A DNA stretch of 64,000 nucleotides from NCBI RefSeq assembly GCF_000022145.1, contig NC_011891.1, positions 3,640,501 through 3,704,500 on the forward strand. Direction: 5' to 3'. The position numbers and the translations under genes are program-made. The stretch is from Anaeromyxobacter dehalogenans 2CP-1. GTDB taxonomy: Bacteria; Myxococcota; Myxococcia; Myxococcales; Anaeromyxobacteraceae. Below the pieces are notes generated by a model that was not told the DNA's origin, did not search any database, and was given only the letters and a program-made list of their open reading frames with translations. Positions 44,509-54,446 of this stretch are shown here, in pieces. Position 1 is the first letter of the stretch. Every line of letters starts with the position of its first letter.

Positions 44509-45656
44509 CCCCCCGACGCCCCAGGCCCTCGGCGCGCGTGCAGTTCCTGGCGGTGTTCCGCAAGGAGGTCCGCCAGACGGCGCGCGACAAGCGCATGATG
44601 GCGGTGCTGGTGATCGCGCCGCTGCTGCAGACGGTGGTGTTCGGGTTCGCGGCGAACTTCGACGTGGACCGGGTGCGCACGGTGGTGCTCGACCGCGACC
44701 GCACCGACGTGTCTCGCGAGCACGCGCGGCGCCTGCTCGCCGACGGGACGCTGATCCGCGCCGGCGACACCGCCTCGGCGGTCGAGGCCGAGCTGCGGGT
44801 GCACCGGGGCGAGGCCGCCGCGGCGGTGATGTTCCCGGAGCGGCTCGCCGCCGACCTGGCCGCCGGCCGGCCGGCGGAGGTGCAGGTGCTCATCGACGGC
44901 GCCGACCCGAACCGCTCCACGGTGGCCGCCGACGCGGTGGCGCGCTACTTCGGCGGCGTGGGCGAGCGCCTGGCGCGGGAGGCGCTCGCCGCGCGCGGCG
45001 CCACGCCGCCCGGCCAGCTCGCGCTCGTGCCGCGGCTCTTCTACAACCCCGGGCTCGACTCCCCGCCCTACATGGTCCCCGGCATCGCGGCGCTGCTTCT
45101 GGTGGTGGTGACCACGATCGTGAGCGCGATGGGGCTCGCGCGCGAGCGCGAGATGGGCACGCTGGAGCAGGTGCTGGTCACGCCCATCCGGCCCGCCGTG
45201 CTGCTCGCCGGCAAGATCGCGCCGTACGTGATCATCGGGTTCGTGAACCTGGCGCTGCTGGTGGGGGTCGCCAGCCTGATCTTCGGGGTGCCCATCCGCG
45301 GACCGCTCCCGGTCCTGGCGCTCGGCACGCTCCTCTACCTGCTCACCACCCTCGGCGTGGGGCTGTTCATCTCGACCATCTCGAAGAACCAGCAGCAGTC
45401 GTTCCTGGGCGGCTTCCTGTTCCTGGTCCCGGCGCTGCTGCTGTCCGGCGTCATGACGCCGGTGGCCGCGATGCCCGGCTGGCTCCGGGCCATCACCTTC
45501 GTGAACCCGGTGCGCCACTTCGCCACCGTGATGCGCGGCTCGCTGCTGCGGGGCGCCGGCCTGGCCGACCTGGCGATCCCCCTCACGGCGCTCGCGGTCA
45601 TCGGCTCGGCCATCTTCGTCCTCTCCGCGCTCCGCTTCCGCAAGACCCTGAGCTGA
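44505..45656 (+). CDS. ABC-2 type permease, YbhR-like
   Basis: A 383-residue permease; GTG at 44505 overlaps the upstream TGA. Layout matches its partner: N-terminal helix (MMAVLVIAPLLQTVVFGFAA), periplasmic domain (TVVLDRDRTDVSREHARRLL), then five helices with ALAREREMGTLEQVL-type loop (MGLAREREMGTLEQVLVTPI) and SGVMTPVAAMPGWLRAITFV. It ends the exporter transcript, or the transcript may run on into the acetate kinase/phosphoketolase gene 75 bases later. Confidence 0.92.
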   Translation: MTPRRPRPSARVQFLAVFRKEVRQTARDKRMMAVLVIAPLLQTVVFGFAANFDVDRVRTVVLDRDRTDVSREHARRLLADGTLIRAGDTASAVEAELRVHRGEAAAAVMFPERLAADLAAGRPAEVQVLIDGADPNRSTVAADAVARYFGGVGERLAREALAARGATPPGQLALVPRLFYNPGLDSPPYMVPGIAALLLVVVTTIVSAMGLAREREMGTLEQVLVTPIRPAVLLAGKIAPYVIIGFVNLALLVGVASLIFGVPIRGPLPVLALGTLLYLLTTLGVGLFISTISKNQQQSFLGGFLFLVPALLLSGVMTPVAAMPGWLRAITFVNPVRHFATVMRGSLLRGAGLADLAIPLTALAVIGSAIFVLSALRFRKTLS

Positions 45657-45731
45657 CCCGGGGCGGCGGCCCGGCCTACCGCGCGGGGTGCGACCCGACT
45701 TCCGCTGACCGGGGGCGGGGCGAGGCGCAGT

Positions 45732-48700
45732 ATGACGATCCGGCGGCGCGCCATGTCCGAGCGGATCCTCGTCCTCAACGCCGGGTCGTCCTCGATCAAG
45801 TTCGCGCTGTTCGCCGGGCAGGCGGACGGCGCGCTCGCCGCCGAGCTCCGCGGCAAGGTCGAGCGCCTCGGCGGCGACGGCGCGCCACACCTCCTCGCGC
45901 GCGGGCCGGACGGCGAGCCGGCGGCCGAGCGCACCTGGCCGGCGAACGCGTACGTGGATCACGCGGCCGCCCTGGGGGCGGTGCTCGAGCTGGTGCGCGC
46001 GGCGCCCGGGGGGCGGACGCTCGACGGGGTGGGCCACCGGGTGGTGCACGGCGGCACGGTGTTCGACGGGCCGGCGCTCCTCACCGGCGAGGTGCTCGCG
46101 CGCCTCCAGACGTTCGTCCCGCTCGCGCCGTTGCACCAGCCGCACAACCTCGCGCCGATCCGCGCCGTGCGCGAGCTGCTTCCCGGCGTGCCGCAGGTGG
46201 CCTGCTTCGACACCGCGTTCCACCGCACCGCGCCGCCGCTGTTCGAGCGGTTCGCCATCCCGGAGGAGCTGCACGAGGCCGGCCTGCGCCGGTACGGCTT
46301 CCACGGGCTCTCCTACCAGCACGTGGCCGAGGCGCTCCCGGCGCTCGCCCCCCGGGCCGCGGCCGGACGCACCGTCGCGCTGCACCTCGGGAACGGCGCG
46401 AGCCTGTGCGCGCTGCAGGGCGGTCGCAGCCTGGGCGCCACCATGGGCTTCAGCGTGCTCGACGGCCTGGTGATGGGCACGCGCTGCGGCTCCATCGACC
46501 CCGGCGCGCTGCTGTGGCTCTCGGCCGAGCGCGGGATGCGGGCGCGCGAGATCGAGGCGCTGCTGTACGACCGCTCCGGCCTGCTGGGCGTCTCCGGCGT
46601 CTCGGCCGACATGCGCACGCTGCTCGCCTCGGCAGACCCGCGCGCGGCCCTGGCGGTGGACCTGTTCGTGGACCGGATCCGGCGCGAGCTGGGCGCCGCC
46701 GCGGCCGCGCTGGGCGGCCTCGACGCGCTCGTGTTCACCGGCGGCATCGGCGAGAACGCGCCGGAGATCCGCGCGCGGGTCTGCCGCGACGCGGGCTGGC
46801 TGGGCGTGGAGCTCGACCCGGGCGCGAACGCGGCCGGGGGCCCGCGCGTCTCGGTCGCCGGCAGCCGCGCCTCGGCCTGGGTGGTCCCGGCCGACGAGGA
46901 GCTCACCATCGCGCGCCAGGCCCGGGCGCTGCTCGAGCGCGCGCGGCCGCGCGCCAGGGAGGGAAGCCACGTGACCTCGAACCCCGCCGTCGCGACGGGC
47001 GCCGCCGCGCTGTCCGCGTACGGCCCCGCCCGCGCCACCGTCTCCGAGCGGCCGCTCGCGCCCGAGGAGGTCCACCGCCTCGACGCGTTCTGGCGCGCCT
47101 GCAACTACCTCGCGGCCGGGATGATCTACCTGCGCGACAACCCGCTGCTGCGCGAGCCGCTGCGCCCCGAGCACGTGAAGAACCGCCTGCTCGGGCACTG
47201 GGGCGCGAGCCCGGCGCTGTCGTTCGTGTACGCGCACCTGAACCGGCTCATCCGGCTGCGCGGCGCCGAGGTGCTGTTCATGGCGGGCCCGGGGCACGGC
47301 GCGCCCGGCGTGCTCGGCCCCGTCTACCTGGAGGGCACCTACTCCGAGGTCTACCCGGACCGCAGCCTGGACGAGGAGGGGCTGCGCCGGTTTTTCCGCC
47401 AGTTCTCCTTCCCCGGCGGCGTCGGGAGCCACTGCACGCCCGAGACGCCGGGCTCGATCCACGAGGGCGGGGAGCTGGGCTACGTGCTCTCGCACGCCTG
47501 CGGGGCGGCGTTCGACAACCCGGACCTGGTCGTCGCCGCGGTGGTGGGCGACGGCGAGGCGGAGACCGGGCCGCTCGCGACGTCCTGGCACGTGAGCAAG
47601 TTCCTGAACCCGATCCGCGACGGCGCGGTGCTGCCGATCCTGTCGCTCAACGGCTACAAGATCGACAACCCCACCCTGCTCGCCCGCATCGGGCACGACG
47701 AGCTGGAGGCGCTGCTGCGCGGCGCCGGCTGGACGCCGTTCTTCGTGGAAGGATCCGAGCCGGAGTCGATGCACCAGGCCATGGCCGCCACGCTCGACCG
47801 GTGCGTCGAGCTGATCCGGGGCGCGCAGCTCGAGGCCCGGCGCACCGGGGTCCCCGCCCGCCCGCGCTGGCCCGCCATCGTGCTCCGCACGCCCAAGGGC
47901 TGGACCGCGCCGGCCGAGCTGGACGGCCACCGGCTGGAGGGCTCGTGGCGCGCGCACCAGGTCCCCATCCCGCGCGTGAAGGACGACCCGGCGCGCCTGG
48001 CGCTGCTGGAGCGCTGGCTGCGCAGCTACCGGCCCGAGGAGCTCTTCGACGCCTCCGGCGCGCCCGCGCCGCGGGTGCGGGAGGCCGCGCCGCGCGGCGA
48101 GCGCCGCATGGGCGCCAGCCCGCACGCGAACGGCGGGGTGCTGAAGAAGGCGCTCCTGCTCCCGGACTTCCGCGAGTACGCGGTGCCGGTGCCCGCGCCC
48201 GGCGAGTCGCGGGCGGAGAACACGCGCCCGCTGGGCGCGTTCCTGCGCGACGTGATGCGCGAGAACCCGACCCGCTTCCGGTTGTTCGGACCGGACGAGA
48301 CCAGCTCCAACCGGCTCGACGCCGTCTACGAGGCGTCGCGGAAGCTCTGGCTCGCCGAGCGCTTCCCGGAGGACGAGGACGGCGGGCGGCTCGCGCCGGA
48401 CGGGCGGGTGGTGGAGATGCTCTCCGAGCACACGCTGGAGGGGATGCTGGAGGGCTACCTGCTCACCGGCCGCCACGGCCTGCTCTCCACCTACGAGGCG
48501 TTCGTCCACATCATCGACTCGATGTTCAACCAGCACGCGAAGTGGCTGTCCATCTGCAACCAGCTCTCCTGGCGCGAGGAGATCGCCTCGCTCAACCTGC
48601 TCGTCACCTCCACGGTGTGGCGGCAGGACCACAACGGCTTCACCCACCAGGACCCGGGCTTCCTCGACGTGGTGGTGAACAAGAGCGCCGCGGTGACCCG

Positions 48701-49424
48701 CATCTACCTGCCGCCCGACGCGAACTGCCTGCTCTCGGTGGCCGACCACTGCCTGCGCAGCGAGAACTACGTGAACGTGATCGTGGCCGACAAGCAGGCG
48801 CACCTGCAGTACCTGCCCATGGACGCGGCCATCACCCATTGCGCCAAGGGGCTCGGGATCTGGGACTGGGCCAGCAGCGACGAGGGCGCCGAGCCGGACG
48901 TGGTGATGGCCTGCGCCGGCGACGTCGCCACGCTCGAGGCGCTGGCGGCCACGGCGCTGCTGCGCGAGGCGTTCCCGGACGTCAAGCTGCGCTTCGTCAA
49001 CGTGGTGGACCTGTTCACGCTGCAGCCGGACACCGAGCACCCGCACGGCCTCCCCGACCGCGACTTCGACTCGCTGTTCACGACCGACCGGCCCATCATC
49101 TTCAACTTCCACGGCTACCCGTGGCTGATCCACCGGCTCGCCTACCGCCAACGGAACCACCCGAACCTGCACGTGCGCGGCTACAAGGAGAAGGGCAGCA
49201 TCGACACGCCGCTCGAGCTCGCCATCGACAACCAGATCGACCGGTTCAGCCTGGCCATGGACGTCATCGACCGCGTCCCGCGGCTCCGCGCCACCGGCGC
49301 GCACGCCAAGGAGCGGCTGCGCAACCGGCAGCTCACCGCGCGCATGTACGCGCACGAGCACGGGGTGGACGCGCCGGAGGACGCGGGCTGGACCTGGCCC
49401 GGCGGGCGGCTGGGGGCGCGTTGA
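45732..49424 (+). CDS. ackA-xfp: Acetate kinase-phosphoketolase fusion protein
   Basis: One uninterrupted frame of 1230 codons. Residues 8-413 are acetate kinase: [43 protein letters not shown] and [12 protein letters not shown], ending at the family's usual C-terminus ([20 protein letters not shown]). Residues 414-1230 are a full-length phosphoketolase: [20 protein letters not shown], the thiamine-diphosphate motif [28 protein letters not shown] and the C-terminal [18 protein letters not shown]. Phosphoketolase converts xylulose 5-phosphate or fructose 6-phosphate with phosphate to acetyl phosphate; acetate kinase turns that into acetate and ATP. GAGG 6 bases upstream supports ATG 45732 over 45753. 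I checked the junction codons: no stop lies between the two enzymes. Confidence 0.9.
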   Translation: MTIRRRAMSERILVLNAGSSSIKFALFAGQADGALAAELRGKVERLGGDGAPHLLARGPDGEPAAERTWPANAYVDHAAALGAVLELVRAAPGGRTLDGVGHRVVHGGTVFDGPALLTGEVLARLQTFVPLAPLHQPHNLAPIRAVRELLPGVPQVACFDTAFHRTAPPLFERFAIPEELHEAGLRRYGFHGLSYQHVAEALPALAPRAAAGRTVALHLGNGASLCALQGGRSLGATMGFSVLDGLVMGTRCGSIDPGALLWLSAERGMRAREIEALLYDRSGLLGVSGVSADMRTLLASADPRAALAVDLFVDRIRRELGAAAAALGGLDALVFTGGIGENAPEIRARVCRDAGWLGVELDPGANAAGGPRVSVAGSRASAWVVPADEELTIARQARALLERARPRAREGSHVTSNPAVATGAAALSAYGPARATVSERPLAPEEVHRLDAFWRACNYLAAGMIYLRDNPLLREPLRPEHVKNRLLGHWGASPALSFVYAHLNRLIRLRGAEVLFMAGPGHGAPGVLGPVYLEGTYSEVYPDRSLDEEGLRRFFRQFSFPGGVGSHCTPETPGSIHEGGELGYVLSHACGAAFDNPDLVVAAVVGDGEAETGPLATSWHVSKFLNPIRDGAVLPILSLNGYKIDNPTLLARIGHDELEALLRGAGWTPFFVEGSEPESMHQAMAATLDRCVELIRGAQLEARRTGVPARPRWPAIVLRTPKGWTAPAELDGHRLEGSWRAHQVPIPRVKDDPARLALLERWLRSYRPEELFDASGAPAPRVREAAPRGERRMGASPHANGGVLKKALLLPDFREYAVPVPAPGESRAENTRPLGAFLRDVMRENPTRFRLFGPDETSSNRLDAVYEASRKLWLAERFPEDEDGGRLAPDGRVVEMLSEHTLEGMLEGYLLTGRHGLLSTYEAFVHIIDSMFNQHAKWLSICNQLSWREEIASLNLLVTSTVWRQDHNGFTHQDPGFLDVVVNKSAAVTRIYLPPDANCLLSVADHCLRSENYVNVIVADKQAHLQYLPMDAAITHCAKGLGIWDWASSDEGAEPDVVMACAGDVATLEALAATALLREAFPDVKLRFVNVVDLFTLQPDTEHPHGLPDRDFDSLFTTDRPIIFNFHGYPWLIHRLAYRQRNHPNLHVRGYKEKGSIDTPLELAIDNQIDRFSLAMDVIDRVPRLRATGAHAKERLRNRQLTARMYAHEHGVDAPEDAGWTWPGGRLGAR
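46956..46973 (+). promoter_or_regulatory. Internal ribosome-binding site and GTG at the phosphoketolase start
   Basis: AGGGAGGGA (46956-46964) lies 6 bases before an in-frame GTG (46971), which is where free-standing phosphoketolases begin ([10 protein letters not shown]...). Initiation here would give a separate 817-residue phosphoketolase in addition to the fusion. The GTG overlaps a TGA in the +1 frame (GTGA), the junction used by the other gene pairs just upstream. Confidence 0.6.
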
Positions 49425-49460
49425 CGCCGGCGCCGGGCCGCGGGCGCTCGACCTCGGCGA

Positions 49461-49829
49461 TCAGGGGAAGGCGTACTCGCGCTCGACGCGGCACACTCGG
49501 ACGCGGTACGCGCGGTACCACCGCTCCCGCCCGGCCCGCTGCGCTGCGCGGTGGTCCGCCAGCTCCCGCCAGCGCCGGATGGCGTCCTCGTCGCGCCAGT
49601 ACGCGACGGTGATGCCGAGGCCGTCGGCGCCACGGGCGCTCTCCACGCCGAGGAAGCCCGGCTGCACGCGCGCGAGCGCCTCCATCTCCTCGGCGGTCTG
49701 GGCGTAGCCCTGATCACCGTCGGTGCGGAGGGAGGTGAAGACGACGGCGTAGGCACCGGGGCCGGCCGGCGGGGCGATGCCCCCGGCCGGCGCGGCGCGG
49801 GATGGATCGCGCTCGAACATGGGCGGCAC
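49461..49829 (-). CDS. Antibiotic-biosynthesis-monooxygenase-like small protein
   Basis: A 122-residue protein of the dimeric alpha+beta barrel type (ABM/EthD-like). Core: YAVVFTSLRTDGDQGYAQTA, FLGVESARGADGLGITVAYW and RWYRAYRVRVCRVEREYAFP; the pattern of strand-helix-strand with a conserved YW and RWR is typical. Start is ATG 49829 or 49820 (MFERDPSRAA). Family members cleave or oxidise small aromatic or haem substrates, but many have no known activity. It follows the decayed nhaA gene on the same strand and is convergent with the fusion gene. Confidence 0.75.
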   Translation of the reverse strand: MPPMFERDPSRAAPAGGIAPPAGPGAYAVVFTSLRTDGDQGYAQTAEEMEALARVQPGFLGVESARGADGLGITVAYWRDEDAIRRWRELADHRAAQRAGRERWYRAYRVRVCRVEREYAFP

Positions 49830-49870
49830 TCATACCCGTCCGCCGCAGGCGCCGGAACGGCCCTGGCGGG

Positions 49871-50819
49871 CTACGTGCCCGCCGCGTCCACCTCGGAGCC
49901 CTCGGGCGCCGGGAGTGCCTCCGCCTCCGCCGCGGGCGAGCGCCGGGCCAGAGCACCAGCGCGCCGAGGACGCCGGCGAGCATCGACGCGGCGAAGATCG
50001 CGATCTTCGCCGCGGGGACTCGATGCGATCGTGGATGGCGTCCAGCGCGCGCAGCGCCGGCAGCGAGCGGTGGCGCAGCACGCCCTCGCGCGCCCGGCGC
50101 AGCTCCGCCTCCAGCACCGCCTGCGCCTGCCCGGTGAGCGCGCGGAGGTCGGGCGGCGGCCGGGTCGGCGTCACCACCGCCAGGATCACCCCCGCCAGCC
50201 TGGGGTGCAGCCCGGCCGCGTGGAGGCAGGCCCACAGCAGCACGCCCAGCGCGGCGTACGGCGGCGCCGCCGAGATCGCCGCCCGGCTCAGCCCGGCGAG
50301 GGGCGCGGTCACCGCCGCCGCCGCGAGCAGCCACGGCACCGAGATCGCGCCGGAGTCGAACAGCGCCACCACCGCGATCGCGACCAGGTCGTTCACCCAT
50401 TGCACCAGCGGCAGCGCGAACGCGTGGCCGCCCAGCGACAGCCCGAGCGGCGCCTGCCAGGCGGCGGTGAACGCGGCGCGGGCCGGCGAGCTCGCGATGG
50501 CGACCGCGAGCGCGGTGGCGGCCAGCAGCAGCAGGCGCGGTGGAGGGCGCCCGCCAGAAGCCGTCACCGGCGAGCCCGGCCGCCTCGGCCAGCTCGGCCG
50601 CCGGCCGGGCCGCCTTGGCGCGGATGGGCGCTGGCGGAACACGTACCGGAGCCGGTCGCGCAGGTCTGCGACGACCGCGTGGGCGGCGTGGCAGTGCGGG
50701 CAAGCGGAGCTGCCGTACTCGACCAGCGTCAGCTCCGCGCCGGCCTCGCCGAGCACGTGATCCCGCGCCGGGTCCACCGGAGGATCGAGCCGGACCGGGA
50801 GGGGAGCGGACGCGCTCAT
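49871..50819 (-). pseudogene. nhaA: Decayed DsbA-NhaA fusion gene (sodium/proton antiporter remnant)
   Basis: From ATG 50819 the frame starts as a DsbA-like domain ([20 protein letters not shown], then [20 protein letters not shown] with a CPHC active site) and breaks off at RYVFRQRP; the continuation is legible in another frame ([20 protein letters not shown]). The first frame then resumes as NhaA helix 1 ([20 protein letters not shown]), but [16 protein letters not shown] joins the start of helix 2 to the end of helix 5, deleting about 115 residues with the essential Asp pair. Helices 6-7 remain, helices 9-11 are missing, and the last helix ([20 protein letters not shown]) is out of frame. 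I infer at least two frameshifts and two deletions. Confidence 0.8.
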
Positions 50820-51076
50820 CGGGTGGCCTTCCGGCGCGAGGCGAGCGGGTCGGCCATCGGCGCGATTCGACTCCGGGCCGTGCGGGCGGCAAGCACCAGC
50901 CCGGGCCGGGCGCTCGGGCGTCCCGCCGACGCGCGCCGGCGCACCGCGAGCGGCCCCGCGCGGCGTCGCCATCGAGGGAGCACGCGCGGGCGGCCCCAAG
51001 CGACGCAGCGCCGGACCCGTCAGGCGCACGGCCGCCAGCCGCCCTCGTACATAGCGATGCAGAGGTCACGGTTTCG

Positions 51077-51094
51077 CGCGCGAACGATCGCGCG
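51077..51094. promoter_or_regulatory. Inverted repeat before the sugar-transport operon
   Basis: CGCGCGA-ACGA-TCGCGCG has perfect 7-base arms around 4 bases and ends next to the ribosome-binding site of the solute-binding protein gene. Such a position suits a repressor operator, but alternating CG runs easily form by chance here. Confidence 0.35.
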
Positions 51095-51106
51095 CCGGAG
51101 GTCGGG

Positions 51107-52435
51107 ATGGCAAGCGATCGCGGGTCCTCGAGGTGGAGCCGTCGGCAGTTCGTGAAGGCTGCGGGCGTGGGCGCCCTGGCGGCGGCCGGGCTGCCGCGCC
51201 GCGCGCGCGCGCAGGGCGGCAAGACGCTCAAGATCATCCAGTGGAGCCACTTCGTGCCGGGCTACGACAAGTGGTTCGACGGCACCTTCTGCAAGCAGTG
51301 GGGCGAGAAGCACGGCACGCGGGTGATCGTCGATCACATCTCCATCCCGGAGATCAACGCCCGCGCCGCCGCCGAGGTCTCCGCGCAGAAGGGCCACGAC
51401 CTGTTCATGTTCCTCTCGCCGCCGGCGGCGTACGAGAAGCAGGTCATCGACCACACCGAGATCTACCAGCAGGTGGAGAAGCGCTGGGGCAAGGTGAACG
51501 ACCTCGGGCACAAGTCCACGTTCAACCCGAAGACCAGGAAGTACTTCGCGTTCGCGGACAGCTACGTCCCGGACCCCGGCAACTACCGGCAGGATCTCTG
51601 GTCGCAGGTCGGCTTCCCGCACGGCCCGGACACCTGGGAGGACCTGCGCAAGGGTGCCGCGGCCATCAAGCAGAAGATCGGCAACCCGTGCGGCATCGGG
51701 CTCTCGCAGGAGCTCGACACGAACATGGCCATGCGCGCGCTGCTCTGGTCGTTCGGCGGCTCGGTGCAGGACGCGGAGGGCCGGGTGGTCATCAATTCGC
51801 CGCAGACCATCCAGGCGCTCGAGTTCATGCGCGCGCTGCAGAAGGAGGCGCAGACCGGGGAGGTGTTCACCTGGGATCCCTCCTCGAACAACCGGGGCAT
51901 CCTGGCCGGCAAGCTCTCCTTCGTGCTGAACGCGATCTCGGTGACGCGCACCGCCGAGAAGGAGAACCCGGAGATGTCGAAGAAGATCCAGATCGTGCCC
52001 GCGCTGAAGGGGCCGGTGCGCCGGATGGCGGCCGAGCACGTCATGGACTGCTACGTCATCTGGAAGTTCGCCGAGAACAAGGACGGCGCGAAGCAGTTCC
52101 TGGTGGACTACCTGGACGCGTTCGGCGACGCGTTCAAGGCGAGCGAGTTCTACAACTTCCCCTGCTTCCCGAAGACGGTGCCGGACATCGCCCAGCAGGT
52201 GGCGAACGACCCGAAGGGCGTGCCGCCGGACAAGTACAAGGTGCTCGCGGGCGTGACCGAGTGGGCCACCAACGTCGGCTACCCCGGCTACGCCACCGCC
52301 GCCGTGGACGAGGTGTTCAACACCTTCGTGATCCCGACGATGTTCGCGAAGGTCGCGCGCGACGAGATGCCGGCGCGCGACGCCGCCAAGGCGGCCGAGG
52401 CCGAGGTGAAGCGCATCTTCGACAAGTGGAAGTGA
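51107..52435 (+). CDS. ABC transporter solute-binding protein, family 1 (sugar type), Tat-exported
   Basis: A 442-residue periplasmic binding protein. MASDRGSSRWSRRQFVKAAG is a twin-arginine signal, cleaved near ARAQGG. The mature part has the family-1 layout: LKIIQWSHFVPGYDKWF, the hinge region GPDTWEDLRKGAAAIKQK, ALLWSFGGSVQDAEGRVVIN and YVIWKFAENKDGAKQFLVDY. GGAGG precedes ATG 51107. It heads an operon with one ATPase and two permeases (CUT1 type), so the ligand is probably an oligosaccharide, sugar or sugar alcohol; nothing shows which. Confidence 0.92.
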   Translation: MASDRGSSRWSRRQFVKAAGVGALAAAGLPRRARAQGGKTLKIIQWSHFVPGYDKWFDGTFCKQWGEKHGTRVIVDHISIPEINARAAAEVSAQKGHDLFMFLSPPAAYEKQVIDHTEIYQQVEKRWGKVNDLGHKSTFNPKTRKYFAFADSYVPDPGNYRQDLWSQVGFPHGPDTWEDLRKGAAAIKQKIGNPCGIGLSQELDTNMAMRALLWSFGGSVQDAEGRVVINSPQTIQALEFMRALQKEAQTGEVFTWDPSSNNRGILAGKLSFVLNAISVTRTAEKENPEMSKKIQIVPALKGPVRRMAAEHVMDCYVIWKFAENKDGAKQFLVDYLDAFGDAFKASEFYNFPCFPKTVPDIAQQVANDPKGVPPDKYKVLAGVTEWATNVGYPGYATAAVDEVFNTFVIPTMFAKVARDEMPARDAAKAAEAEVKRIFDKWK

Positions 52436-52448
52436 GGCGGAGGGGCGC

Positions 52449-53495
52449 GTGGCGGTCGTCGAGACGCGGAGGCTCACCAAGATCTTCCGGAAGGCCGACC
52501 AGGGCGCCGCGGTCAACGAGGTGGACCTCGCCACCCGCGACGGCGAGTTCCTGGTCTTCCTCGGGCCCTCCGGCTCGGGCAAGTCCACGCTCCTCCGGAT
52601 GATCGCCGGGCTGGAGGAGCCCACCCGCGGCGACGTGCTCATCGGCGGCCGCGTGGTCACCGGGCTCCCGCCTCGCGCCCGGGGCATCGCCATGGTGTTC
52701 CAGAGCTACGCGCTCTACCCGCACCTCTCGGTCGAGCAGAACATCGGCTTCCCGCTCAAGGCGCACGGCGTCCCCCGCGACCGGCGCCGCGAGCGGGTGC
52801 GCTGGGCCGCGGAGCTGCTCGGGATCGGCCACCTGCTGGCCCGCAAGCCGCGGGAGCTGTCCGGCGGCGAGCGGCAGCGGGTGGCGCTGGCCCGGGCGCT
52901 GGTGCGCGAGCCGACCGTCTTCCTGCTGGACGAGCCGCTCTCGAACCTGGACGCGAAGCTGCGCGCCTCCGCCCGCACCGAGCTGATCCAGTTCCACGCG
53001 CGGGTGGGCACCACCACCATCTACGTCACGCACGATCAGGTCGAGGCCATGAGCATGGGCGACCGGATCGTGGTGCTGGACAAGGGGGTGGTGCGGCAGG
53101 TGGGCACGCCGAAGGAGGTCTACGACGAGCCGGCCGACACGTTCGTGGCCACGTTCCTGGGCTCGCCGCCCATGAACCTGGTCGACGGCGGCGACGTCAT
53201 CGCCGGCTTCCGCCCCGAGAGCCTGCTGCCGCGCGCGACCGTGACCGGCCCGGCGGTGGCGCTCGACGTCCTCGTGCAGGCGGTCGAGTACCTCGGCTCC
53301 GAGCGGATCCTGCATGGCGTCGTCGAGGGCGGCCGGTTCGGCGGGCGAAAGGTCGTGTCGCGCATGACGCTCGGCGCGAGCACCGGGCTCGACGAGGGCG
53401 CGGTGCACCCGCTGGCGGTGGCGGAGCGCGATCTCCGGCTGTTCGACCCGGGCACCAAGCGGCGCGTGCCCACGCGGGAGCTGGCGTGGCGATGA
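52449..53495 (+). CDS. ABC transporter ATP-binding protein, MalK/UgpC type
   Basis: A 348-residue ATPase that powers the importer. Walker A GPSGSGKSTL, Q-loop MVFQSYALYPHLSVEQNI, signature LSGGERQRVAL, Walker B FLLDEPLSNLD and switch YVTHDQVEAM are all standard. The C-terminal regulatory OB-type part is shorter than in MalK (about 110 residues, GFRPESLLP...). GTG at 52449 lies 13 bases after the binding-protein stop; its end overlaps the permease start by 4 bases. Confidence 0.95.
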   Translation: MAVVETRRLTKIFRKADQGAAVNEVDLATRDGEFLVFLGPSGSGKSTLLRMIAGLEEPTRGDVLIGGRVVTGLPPRARGIAMVFQSYALYPHLSVEQNIGFPLKAHGVPRDRRRERVRWAAELLGIGHLLARKPRELSGGERQRVALARALVREPTVFLLDEPLSNLDAKLRASARTELIQFHARVGTTTIYVTHDQVEAMSMGDRIVVLDKGVVRQVGTPKEVYDEPADTFVATFLGSPPMNLVDGGDVIAGFRPESLLPRATVTGPAVALDVLVQAVEYLGSERILHGVVEGGRFGGRKVVSRMTLGASTGLDEGAVHPLAVAERDLRLFDPGTKRRVPTRELAWR

Positions 53496-54436
53496 CCCCG
53501 GCCGACGCGGCGCGGCCGGCCGCCGGAGCGCTCCGCGACGTCCCGCGCCGCCGCGGCCCGTCTTCGGCGACCTGGCTCGGCGTGGCCCTGTTCACGCCGG
53601 CGGTGGTCTACATCCTCGCGCTGGTGGGCCTGCCGCTGGCGCTCGCGTTCCTGTACAGCGTCAGCGACGTCACCGTCGGCTCCGAGGGCTGGTCGTTCGT
53701 CGGCCTCGACAACTTCCGCAGCGTGATCCGCAGCCCCACGTTCCGCCGCGCGCTGCTCGACTCCTTCGTCTTCACGGTCGCCACGCAGGTCATCGTGCTG
53801 GTCGCGGCCACGGCCCTGTCGCTCGCGCTGCGCGAGCGCTTCCGGGGCCGGGCGGCGGTCCGGTTCCTGATCCTGCTGCCCTGGGTCGCGCCCATCAGCC
53901 TCGGCGCGATCGGCTGGAAGTGGATCCTCGACTCCATCTACTCGGTGGTGAGCTGGGTGCTCGCGCGGCTCCACCTCGTGAACCGGTTCGACCCGCCCAT
54001 GTGGCTGGGCGAGCCGGCGCTCGCCATGGGCTCGGTGATCGCCGTGCACGCCTGGCGCATGATCCCGTTCGCGACCGTGATCATGCTCGCCGGCCTGACC
54101 TCCATCCCGAAGGAGATCCCCGAGGCGGCAGCGGTGGACGGGGCCGGGTTCTGGCGCACGCACTTCCAGATCACCCTCCCCATGATGCGGCCGATCATCA
54201 ACGTCGCCGTGCTGTTCGGGGTGGTCTTCACGTTCACCGACATGACGGTGGTCTACATCCTGACCCGCGGCGGTCCGTACGACACCACCCAGGTGCTGCC
54301 GTCGCTGGCGTTCTTCACCGGCGTGCTCGGCTCGGACCTGGCCGAGGGTGCCGCCATCTCGGTGTTCCTGGTGCCCATCCTGGTCGCGGTGGCGTTCCTG
54401 ATGCTGCGGGTCGCGCACCGGGCCGAGGTGACGTGA
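53492..54436 (+). CDS. ABC sugar transporter permease, MalF/UgpA type
   Basis: A 314-residue permease with about six helices. ATG 53492 overlaps the ATPase stop (ATGA); a GTG at 53486 is possible but less likely. The cytoplasmic coupling loop EAAAVDGAGFWRTHFQITLP is the standard EAA motif that docks on the ATPase. Early helix: WLGVALFTPAVVYILALVGL. Partner of the next permease. Confidence 0.94.
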   Translation: MTPADAARPAAGALRDVPRRRGPSSATWLGVALFTPAVVYILALVGLPLALAFLYSVSDVTVGSEGWSFVGLDNFRSVIRSPTFRRALLDSFVFTVATQVIVLVAATALSLALRERFRGRAAVRFLILLPWVAPISLGAIGWKWILDSIYSVVSWVLARLHLVNRFDPPMWLGEPALAMGSVIAVHAWRMIPFATVIMLAGLTSIPKEIPEAAAVDGAGFWRTHFQITLPMMRPIINVAVLFGVVFTFTDMTVVYILTRGGPYDTTQVLPSLAFFTGVLGSDLAEGAAISVFLVPILVAVAFLMLRVAHRAEVT

Positions 54437-54446
54437 GGAGGCGCGC

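Noticed and set aside
44367-49361. 1664-codon open frame antisense to the exporter permease and the fusion gene
   Set aside because: Low-complexity Arg/Val/Gly/His composition with no family features; it mirrors the codon bias of the real plus-strand genes.
53486-53491. GTG at 53486 as start of the MalF-like permease
   Set aside because: ATG 53492 forms the ATGA overlap with the ATPase stop and is the usual coupled start.
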